Below are positions 42,254 to 51,808 of a DNA stretch of 64,000 nucleotides, in pieces; position 1 is the first letter of the stretch; each line of letters opens with the position of its first letter. Made by a program: the position numbers and the translations under genes. Under the pieces are notes generated by a model, which saw nothing but the letters and a program-made list of their open reading frames with translations, ran no database searches and was not told where the DNA came from. The DNA comes from Chrysoporthe austroafricana (lineage: Eukaryota > Ascomycota > Sordariomycetes > Diaporthales > Cryphonectriaceae), in NCBI GenBank assembly GCA_001051155.2, contig JYIP02000006.1, positions 3,906,001 through 3,970,000 on the forward strand. Reading direction: 5' to 3'.

Positions 42254-44931
42254 CTAGATAATCCAAATAGACTTTGTAAACCACGACTTGGTTGGCGGTA
42301 GAGGCTTTGACTGTGATCGTCTGCTCTCCGACCCCGGTCCATCGTCTTCTAACTGCATTAGCTGTTCGGCCCTCTCTATAAACGGCCTTTGGTCTGTACC
42401 GGACGAAGGTGTTGAACTCAAGCTGTCGAAGGCGCTAGGGGGATTGTAACCTTCGAGAATCGTAAACTCTTCCCTGGGAGGCATAGGAATCGAGGAGCCG
42501 CTGGAAGAACTCGAGCGATTATCAACCTGGGGAGCCGTGGATCCTTCTTTAGCAACCACAGATTCTTGGGAAGCTGATTTTCTAGGAACAGGTTCCTTCG
42601 TCGAGAGGCTGCTAGAGGGGCTGGAGTGATCATCAACTCGGGCAGCAGTAAATCCTTCTTCGGCAGCCGCGGATTCTTGGGATGCTAATCTTCCAGGAGC
42701 AGGTTCCTTTGTTAAGAGGCTGCTGGAGGTGCTAGAGCGATCATTAACCACAGGAGCTATAGGCTCTTGAAGAGATGTGGTTATCGTGAAGCTCCCTTCC
42801 CGACACCAGAGCTCTTTACAGTCCTCATTTAGTTCTTCCAACAGATTCTTCCAAGCAATTCTGATGCTTCCCCGTATGTCGTCGTTGCCGTCAACCTTTC
42901 GAATGACTAAGCCATGGTATCCCGAGGACACCGAGCTCGAGTAGTAATCGAAGAAGAGAAATGAGCAATGTTGGAGATCTGGTCGTATTACGGTATCCCA
43001 TCGAATATCGGGCTTTCCAGGAAGATCCATTATTTCCATAACCGCTGTTTCAATTAGGATAACCTTTGGCGCTGCCAATTTCATACCGGCATAGAACGCA
43101 CTGTCGAGGACATTAAGTCCGTAGAACTGAATACCGCATCCATGTTTGATCGACATCCATGACCAAGAGGGAATGTTTGGCAGCCGTTCTGTCGATTCCC
43201 GGACTGACCATGCTAGGGGGTATCCACACGATACCATTTCTTTGAAAATGCCATACTCTTGGAGGTACTTGTAACCAAATGCGTCCGCTAATTTTGCGCC
43301 AAGTCTAGCAATTGCTCTCAGACCATCTTCCTCTTTATTCGTAAGGCTTCGGGCTGAGTACTCCTCAACGTACTCATCCCACATCCTTGCTTGGGTGATC
43401 GTCGAGGTCCGCTCAGTATCCTCCTCGTCGCGCACATCGTCCGGACTCTTCCAAGCCCGGCTAGGTAGGCTTTTGAACGTGGCTGAACGCCTGGTATTCC
43501 TGCTGGGAACGAGTTGTCTACATTCCGTGGTCATACAGCTCCAACGGATATTCGTATGTCCATAGATCAGCTTTCGACGGGATAAGAGATATTCTTCCAG
43601 GCACCATGCGCGACGTTCTGTCCCGACTCGAGCGGCACTCTCATCAATAATAGGAGTTAGAGTGAAAGAGCCGCAAGTTTCTTCGTCTTTAGTACCGAAG
43701 AAAGGTAAGGTCAAAGTCTGAGGTTCTTCTAGTTTAGAAAAGATGCCGTGACGTACGGTTTCCGCAGCCTCAGCAATGATAGTAACAGTCGCGTACTGGA
43801 AAATGTCCTTTAACTCTGAAACGCAGTTTCTGATATCCTCTTTATTATCTTGGGTAATGCAGAGGCAGTCGACCCAGAGGTACCGGAACCCTAACTCGCG
43901 AGCGCATCGAACGGCATCACGTATCGAAGATTCCAAATCATCGATTGGAATAGCCGACCTGCTTGCTGTAATGTTCGCTGTTGTGGTCTGGCGTGACTGG
44001 ATACGGACACCCCAGCAGTAACTAAGGGTCGCATAATAAGAATGCTGTGGTCCTAAGGGCTCGAGCTTCCGCTCGTATAACCGAAGAGAAGGTTTAGGGC
44101 CCGTTCCAAGTTCCAGGACCCGACTGGGTAGAAGCGGAGGGGTTTCCGAGAGGTACCAGTTGCTGCTCCCTAATCCAAGTCTTTGGCTGACTGCAGCACA
44201 AGCCGAGTGAAAGTTGCAGGGCTCGCATCCCTTGCAGCGTTCGCAGGACTCGCAATGAGACTCGCAATTGCTGGGGCATGAGCAGCTCGGCATGCAAATA
44301 CACGTCTGGCACTCCTCGCATTTTGTATGCGCACGCATGCATTCAAATAGCGCATCCTTCGCCTTCGAAAATGCTTCTCGTCCATCGAACTTGGTAATCA
44401 TTGGCCTTGGCTGGATATAATGGTTTGCTTCGCCTAGGCCGAATTTACTGTTAATGGAATGCTGCACAAAAGGAAGGTGGAGAATTGGTCAGGAGCATGA
44501 CAAGATATTTGACATAGTGTTTGTTGAGAGTACTCGCCATCTGCTGATATGAATTGAAAAGCCACGTTTACTTTCGTTCCGTCGCGACCGGCCAGTGACG
44601 CTTTCAATTTAACGAGATGAAGTCCCTCGAACGCGTGACGTCCATTAGACGGGTCGAAGAAGTGAGACCAGTCCACCCGACTCGAGAAATGGCTACAACA
44701 ATGCTCGGAGCAGGCAGAGACTTCTCGGTCGACCCCAAATACCCATCTGGCTTTACTCGACTCTGGTGTGTGTTCGTAGAGAATCTTGCAGAGCTGGCAT
44801 CGTTCTCGATTCTGATTTAAGCCAGTGCGAATATAGTGCAATACCAGGTCGATAAGCAAGAGTTCACAATTGCTATATTTGAAGATTGATCTGCATGTAT
44901 CGCACAACTGGCTTTCTCCTCCTGGTGCCAT
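42254..44931 (-). CDS. HET-domain protein 2 with Cys-rich insertion
   Basis: Proposed exons 44931-44534 and 44447-42254 (phase 2) give 863 aa. The intron could instead end at 44468 or start earlier, so about 30 residues around position 133 are uncertain. The N-terminus has paired CxxC motifs (CDTCRS, CQLCK). Residues 169-216 hold 14 cysteines in CxxC-like spacing. The HET domain follows: YYATLSYCWG at 270-279, YLWVDCLCITQDNKEDIRNC, and RAWCLEEYLLSRRKLIYGH. Two-plus copies of a 37-residue Ser/Lys/Glu-rich repeat precede the C-terminus. Codon use is AT-rich, unlike HET protein 1. An in-frame 5' exon (45074-45003) with a GTATGT..CACAG intron could add 31 residues. A zinc-binding role for the insertion is inference. 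Confidence 0.88.
42490..42760 (-). repeat. coding repeat, about 111-bp unit, 2.3 copies
   Basis: On the coding strand the unit reads as VNDRSS-TSSSLLTKEPAPG..ASQES, then VDDHSS-PSSSLSTKEPVPR..ASQES, then a partial VDNRSSSSS. Copies have diverged at many positions but keep length and frame. It lies in the C-terminal region of HET protein 2. Confidence 0.7.
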
Positions 44932-45390
44932 AGTTCGCGATATGGTGGGGAACTGTGCGAAGGTCTCGGATGATCCGTGAAAATGAAGACAGAGTTACAT
45001 ACTGGACAGGCCGCCATTCTTAAAATACTGGTTCTTGACTGCTGGACAGACAGGCAAGGCATTTGGTCTTTCATTGGGCATCAACGCAGGAATACCTGCA
45101 GGCGACCAACCAACAAAATGCGCCGCTGAGTCTGTAGCCTTTCGAAGAAGATGGTCGCAATTGTAACCCTTAACGCTCACTGTATCATTGTCCAACATTC
45201 TAGCTGCCTCTAGGTCTTCGTGTCGGCATCCTGGCTTGAGTGATATCTGAGCAGTACTTGGGTGGTTCCATAGTATATCAGTGACAGCGTTGGGATATTC
45301 CAAGGGTCCATCCCGAATCTAGTTTGCGGGTACTACTATGTACAGTACTGGAGCTGGCTGTTCATCCTGAAATGAGCATTCCGGATACAA

Positions 45391-45406
45391 CCCTTACCCT
45401 AACCCT
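45391..45406 (-). promoter_or_regulatory. telomere-like motif
   Basis: CCCTTACCCTAACCCT is an imperfect pair of CCCTAA units, in opposite orientation to the motif at 19721. It lies 460 bp upstream of HET gene 2. It may be a protein-binding telobox or the scar of a repaired break; neither is shown. Confidence 0.4.
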
Positions 45407-47602
45407 GCCATGACGAAAATTTTCGGATTATTATGTGAAGTCTACATCTGCATGAAGGACGAGCGAGCATATGAACTCCGGATTTGACAGGATGCCTAAC
45501 TGCAAGTAGCTAGCTAAATAGTTCATTCTTGTTCCCTCCCTTGACATATTCCATCTTCAGGGCAGGAAAATCCGTCTCCTGGTCTCACCCTTCGCTTCCA
45601 ATCCATGATACTACATCGACTCATGGGCTGCTCGCTCACCATCAACCCGCATACTCACACCTTGCCCACCCCGCACCATGGCGTCAAGATCTGACCTGCT
45701 TTATACGTGAGAGGAATCCGCTGTACTTGTTCATAATGTCTTATACATCGTTGCCACTCTCGCAGACGTCTCGAGCAAAGCCAAGGTCTTAGGTAGTCGA
45801 CATTATTGCCTGTGATATATGAATGATCTATTTAACCATGAACTTGCTGTGCCTTTCAGATATTGGTGACAACTTGCCGAGCCACAGGGTCACGTTCGCA
45901 ATTTTACCGTATTGGCTGCCCTATCCTCTGGAAGAGGAAGGAGTAAGGATCAATGGCTGAGCATTCGCAAAGTTTCGTACCCTTTCTTCCAAGCAAAAAG
46001 CACCATTTATCATCCCAGTGACCCTGAAAGAGCCAAACAGTACTTGTCAAAATTCACCTCATCTCGCTCCCTAGGTTGATAAGTTGTCTCTGGAGGTTGC
46101 TAAATCATACGAAGGACTGTTTAGCCAGAAGTTTTGTGAGTATCTCACCACAGAGATTGTCCAAGCTCTCCCAATCCGCAGATCCTCGTGTCTCAAATCA
46201 AACTGTTCACCTGAGCCTCCAGCTGAATCAGCGGCGCGCACGGCGGTGCTTGCTGTATGCAGATGACCAGCTCCGCACTGACGGTGACGGCGGAGGCAGC
46301 GCTGGGTGTGCATCTGGAAGGCCCTGCACCCACCTCTGCACGTCCAATGCTCCTGTAGACGGCTGAAACGCATGTTGAGGGCAGTGATGTGCTGCTTGTC
46401 TATGACGGCGACTGTGCGTGCCGCGATGAGAGCGGCGGCTGCGCTTTCTCCGGGGCCAGTCGTCGACTGGCTCAAAGATTGGGTATACTCGAGAGGCGAA
46501 TTGACCCATGTCGAGGGAGGCGTAAGATGTCAAGGCGAGGATGTCGGTGCGGATGTTGCCTGCTGATAGAAAGATTGTGACCGGCTTGAGAAGGTGGTCC
46601 TGAGGGGCTTGCTCACATCCGTATTTATAATCGGGAAGATCTTACACATAGAAGGGGTTTAGGAGGCTTAAATGCTGTCAGTGCGATCGGAGGCCATTGT
46701 TCTCGTCCTTCAATAAGACTGAATTGCTTCCTCACGGGACTAGAGAAGAAAAAATTCACACATAATTTTGCGCGGTCGGGGGGAGGGCCTAGATCTTGCA
46801 AGTGAAGTCTCCATTCACTCGCGGTGAAGAACGGCCGCCCCTTCGAGGACAGGTGAATGCCTCCCGAACAGTCGTACGAGGCAGCACGCTGGAGGGGGCT
46901 CGCAAAGCCCTCGGGGGTTTCTTGCCCATGCTCCCGAAACTTTGTGACCGGACGATTGCTACCCTCCTCCATCGCCCTACCGTCGCCAATCCTCCCCGCG
47001 TCTGCTGGACCCAGAGGTGCGGCCGCCCTTACTGGGCATGCCCAGCCTCCCGAGGCCCTGGAGCTGAACAGATGACAGGCCCGGCAGGATGGGGTATAGA
47101 CGAGAGAGGGCAGGAGGGGAGGGGAGGAGGGAGGTCGGCCAGGCAGATGATCCGTTCCGTAGGGGGAACGTCTGAAGGAGACGAGCCCCTCGGTGGATGT
47201 GCTGCAGGGGTTCTTCGCACTTGGACGGGCGCTAGGCCGGGGGGGCTCACCGGGCGGGCACCCCTGTCCCCTGTCTTGCTCTGCAGCCAACCGCAACGCA
47301 GGTGCCAGCCTACTCTGGTAGCACACTACCCGGCACCCGCACACGCCCACGGCCGCGCCCACCAGAAACAGAAACAGGGCTAGGAGCTTCCAGAGGCTGC
47401 AGGTGGAAAGTGCTCCTGGCCGCCGCCAGTGTCAGGGACAGCCAGCACACACCACAGCACACCACACGGCAAAGCTCAGCACGGCTCAGCTTAGCTCAGC
47501 CCAGCTCGACGACACCACAGCCCAGAAAAAGAGACACCAGAGGCGACTTGACGCCGACCACCACACCAACCCGGCCGGCCCTGACTGTCCTCACCAGCTG
47601 CT

Positions 47603-47662
47603 CCTCCTCCTCCTCCTCCTCCGCCGCCGCCGCCGCCTCCTCCGCCTCCCTCCTCCTCCCTC
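47603..47662. repeat. CTC/CCG triplet microsatellite
   Basis: A run of CTC then CCG triplets in the pyrimidine-rich leader region upstream of the MKT1-like gene. Confidence 0.75.
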
Positions 47663-48235
47663 CTGCCGCCACGCCAGCACCTCAACGTCATCGAACACCT
47701 CGGCCAGCTGCTGTCTGCCTCGCCACCCTCTCGAGCCCGGCGGACCGGTCTCCCCTTTCTTTTTTTTCGTCCAGGCGATCTGGCGGTGATTGCGCGGGTG
47801 ACAGGCCTGGGCTCTCGTCGCCGTCGAACCCCGGCAGGACAAGCTCGAATCGTTCCTTCTGCGACCCCTGACTCTTTTCCTTCTCGCCCTCGTTGCCTCC
47901 ACCGACCTTGTTCGGTCAGCGCCAGCTTCGAACATCCACACGCACTCCTCCCGCCATCGCGCCCTTACACGAGCCTGCTCCAGTCGCACACCTCCCACGG
48001 CCGACCTCCCTCCACCCTCCCGCGCCGATAGGCCTCGCGCACGCGACTTGTCTGTCCCTACATAGCATACATACCTTTGCCACGCGCTGACCTGCCCGGG
48101 ATTGTGCCTGGCGCATCGCAGTCTTGGGCTCCCGAGTGCCTCCGGCGGCCACCCTGCAGAGCGCACGTCTACACTGGGACCGCCCGTCCCGTTCCTCGCA
48201 GGCCTAGAGCTGTTCGACTCTCGTAGGTGGCAGAG

Positions 48236-50919
48236 ATGTCTGGTAAGCCGTGATCCCCGAGTTGCCCTTGTGTCGGCGCTGCAGCTGGACTTGGCATACT
48301 CGCCCTTCAACTCGCGGTGTCCTTCTCCTCCCACCGTCGTGAGTCGGTCGACTGTCGACTGCCTGGCAATACCCGAGGGCCCTTCCGCCGCGCGAAACCA
48401 GGTCTAGTCTCGTCTGACCCTGGGTAGACGCTTTCGTTACTGTCATGAACCCCCTGGGCTAACTGGATCCTCAGGCCTTACGAAAAACAACGATGCCTTC
48501 ATCAACCAATTCGTCGCGTTCGTACCTCCCGCTGTCCCCTATAAAGGCGCATACCGTCCTGCTCTTGACGTGCATCTTGCTGACGCCCAGCTGCTGTCTT
48601 CAGGTCGGCTGACGTCTCCCAGCTGAGGGAGAACGTCATCGCCGTTGACGCGACCTACTACCTCGCCCGTATTCGCGAAAAGGAGCCGCTCGCTACTGCC
48701 CTGGGAGGCCTCTTGGCTGCCGAGAAGAACATCAGCGAGGACCTGGACCATTGGAAGGCCAACGACACAACCCCTTTGTTCATATTTGATGGCTGTCCTG
48801 TCAAGGGCGAGTATGAGCAATCAGTGAGGATCGGGCGTGAGGCCAACGCAGGCGCCGATGCTGCGTGGGCGCTCTATTCCAATGGCGAGGCACAACCAGC
48901 CGTCGAAGGCTTTGGCTTCTGGTCCGGTATGCACACCGGTTGCCGCTGTCCCAATACAACTCGCTGATGTTGGCGTTAGGTGCATACCCCCTACAGTCAC
49001 TCTACCCTCTCCTCCAGTCCATCCTGAGGAAGCGCGACCTCTATTTCATGGTGGTACCATTCAAGGCTGTCGCACAGGTAGGGTCTTTGCCTGAACTATT
49101 GGCTTGCAGATCATTCTGTCTGACTGTTGCTAGATCGCATACTTTTCCAAGAACGAGATCATGTGTGGTGCCATAATGGGTCCTCGCGAGCTTCTGCTCT
49201 ATCCCATCAAGGACCATGTGATACAGGATATCGACTGGGACTCTAACAAGTTCACCGCCGTCTCCAGGGATGTGTTGATGAGCCAGCTGGGCGTCGATGA
49301 GTCAGTATTCGTCGACGCGCTTCTCATCACGGGATCCTCCTTCCTCCCTGCCTTTCCGGCCCGGGCCCAGCCCCAGCAGCCCTCTAACACCGTGCGTGAT
49401 GCTGTCAACATGCTCAGGGCCAATGCGAAACATGTCAAGCAGCTCTGCAGCTCCTTCGACGATGTCATGAAGGACCAGCCTGACTGGTTCGAAAAGTACT
49501 GCAAGGCGCGCATGATTGTGAAGCACTTCGTCTATATCGCAGAGAACGGTGCGGTAGAGGTCGAGAGCTATGACACGCTGACCGCGGACTCGCACGAATA
49601 TCTGGGCATTAGACTTCCAGAGGAACTTCTTCACTACCTCGAATTCGGTCTCGTTGGGCCACACCTTCCCAGCTGGATCATCCACAGCCAATCGACAGTC
49701 CTGCCGACCCTTGACGGAATCGCATCGCCCGAGTACAGAGATCTTGTCCTCAGCCGACTCTTGCCCGTGCAAGAGTTGGCATTAGGACTTGTGGTGCCCA
49801 GGCTGAACCGGGGGCTGCATTACAAGGACATCGAGGTGAAAGCTTGGTTCCCAGATGCGCCGCAGACGACCATACGGAACAGCACCTTCCGGATTGCCAA
49901 CCCCAAGGTTGCCACCTGGGATATTGAGGAGAAGGTGGTGGCTCAGCAATTCCCTACGTGGAGCTTCACAGCGCCAGCCACTAAGGACCGGGCTGGTTCG
50001 CTGGCATTCGAGGTTCTGTCACTCCAGAAGCCTGACTTTGCGAAGAATACCATTGGAAAGCCTGCCAGCAAATCGAGGACGGACGCTGCACATCATCTCG
50101 TATCATCGGTCATCTGGCGTTTCCTGCATCTCAGGGATTATGTCAATGACTCGCACGAGCTCACATCGTGGGGTAAGGCCCTGGCCACTGCCATGACCGA
50201 GCTTGAGCCGACCGTGAAGAAGCACCCCAAAGTACCCGGACTGTACGAGGCGCTCCTGCTCGCTTTTGAGCTCATCAGGTTTGACCAGCTCAATGCCAGA
50301 CCACGCCAAGATGAGGTGGCGAACGGCGATGTTGAGGGGCCTGTGGTGCTCGTCAGCCGCTGTGCTGTCCTGCTCAAGCTCAGGCACCAAGCTATCGGCT
50401 ATACGGGGCCATTGAGGAAGGATATGCTCGCATACCTGTCTCAAATGTCCGCGGTCCGAGAGGCAGACCGAGACCTGGTGGATGCCATCGTTGCCCACCT
50501 GCTCCTCAACAACAAGTCGGAGAGACTCCGAGAGCCGGCAGAGTACTTCGACATTGGCAATGCGTAAGTTGTGACCCAGTCCTGGCTGGCTGCTATCATG
50601 GTGGCTGGGCCGCAGACCTCCATAGACACTGACACCTGCGCGCAGGCTCCCCTTCGTCAACAGGAATTACAGTGCCGCCATGGGTGTTGCAGTCAGGACC
50701 TACCTCGAACAAAAGGCAAATGAAGAGGGCGAGTTTCGCGACATCGACACGATCTCGACGGCCTACTTTCCCAAGGCTACCAACTTCAAAGAAGATATCG
50801 AGATTTTCCGCGACTTCTTTGACGCCCTTGTGATCGGCATCAAGACCTTGGACCACAAGGAGATGGGCACCCAGGACGCCTGGGTCAAGGCCAACGAGTA
50901 TCTCCAGAAACTGGCGTAG
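48236..50919 (+). CDS. Mkt1-like XPG-family post-transcriptional regulator
   Basis: Mkt1 proteins carry an XPG/FEN1-like nuclease fold, probably inactive, and act with Pbp1 on mRNA translation and stability in the cytoplasm. Six exons: 48236-48242, 48475-48521, 48623-48926, 48980-49077, 49134-50563 and 50646-50919, giving 719 aa. The first exon encodes only Met-Ser plus one base. The model rests on the family start MSGLTKNNDAFINQFV. The XPG-N part (ENVIAVDATYYL, then PLFIFDG), the XPG-I part (VVPFKAVAQIAYFSKNEI) and the SRDVLMSQLGVDESVFVDAL block are clear. The C-terminal Mkt1 domain runs to LQKLA. The acceptor at 48622 was chosen for phase and its GCTGAC branch site. Confidence 0.9.
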
Positions 50920-51808
50920 AGGCCTCGCCTGGCGGGTACACTGGACAAATACCTGGAGCAGCTGCTTTAGCAGAGCGTCTGGAAGCTCTTGTATGACCCA
51001 TTCGGAGTGCGTGCCCAAGCATCGCTAGATGCAGCGGACGCCCGGAATCTTTTCGAAGCGTCGGCCCCGGAAGGTGGCAATCAGGCCAGCAGCGAAGGCT
51101 GGGAGCCCCAGACGAGGGCGCAAACCAAGAGGATAGGACGGGTGAGGGGATGAATTATCTGTTGGCAAGGCACCTTCTACTGGTAAACTTTCGGGGCCTG
51201 GGGGTTTACCATCGAGGGGATGGTGTGTCGATTTTGATGTTGCGAGCTCAGGACCTGCTAAGGGGCTGCAGAGTCTGCTTGACAAAGCAGTCTCATGGTG
51301 TATCGTTGGCCCAAAGACCGAGCCCGCAGCCGAGCATGTGCTCGATATAATGGCGGCGGCAGCTGCAGAGCCAGATTAATGACAAAAAGGTTTTTGAAAA
51401 TGATCCTCAATAAGTGCTGTTCTGCTCAGCCTCTCCGGCCGAGATGTCGTCGCCGTTGCTCCAGGCCTCGGCTCACTGGACAGAATAGAAGACCTCATTA
51501 AGAGTAAAAGCTCTCGTATTCATTGCATACGTGGGTATCGAAACGTTTTCTGATCCAAGAACAAGACGGTGGCTTCCTTTGAGAAGGGTCTACAGCACAC
51601 ACAAAAGCTCACGCAGACTGCGGGCACTCCTTCCTCCACCTTGTGTCTCCTAATAACATACAAAGGGCTTCCCAAGCGCCCTATGCTTCAAGAAAGAAGA
51701 AGAAGAAAAAAAGAAACAGGCCGTCCCGAACAAGCCTGTTCACATGGGTGCTTACTCACAAGGCAGAAAAGCAAGATCGAGCGTTTCTTGACGTATAGGA
51801 GGTGCCCG
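50920..51808. terminator. convergent 3' intergenic region
   Basis: The MKT1-like and Raf2-like genes end facing each other across 889 bp. Only short frames are present, plus an A-rich stretch at 51695-51718. No gene or RNA is recognised. Confidence 0.35.

Larger units (their letters stand above)
44932..48235. other. 3.3-kb intergenic region between HET gene 2 and MKT1-like gene
   Basis: From 44932 to about 46600 it is AT-richer and contains a possible HET gene 2 leader exon/intron (45074-44953), a telomere-like motif at 45391-45406, and overlapping minus-strand frames at 46071-46533. One of these starts MGQFASRVYPIFEPVDDW but changes frame without a clear splice; it could be a small decayed gene. 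From about 46800 it becomes GC-rich, with simple repeats and a pyrimidine-rich leader for the downstream gene. No intact gene is supported. Confidence 0.4.

Noticed and set aside
44995..45303. 102-codon frame upstream of HET gene 2
   Set aside because: It starts with TTG. The region is better explained as 5' leader, because a canonical intron (45002-44953) links a different frame to the HET ORF.
46071..46533. Two overlapping minus-strand frames suggesting a small gene
   Set aside because: The more protein-like parts lie in different frames, and I could not find a convincing intron to join them. It could be a decayed gene, but the evidence is too thin to call.
46625..47362. 245-codon minus-strand frame in the MKT1 upstream region
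   Set aside because: Composition follows GC-rich noncoding sequence, there is no motif, and it overlaps an equally open plus-strand frame.
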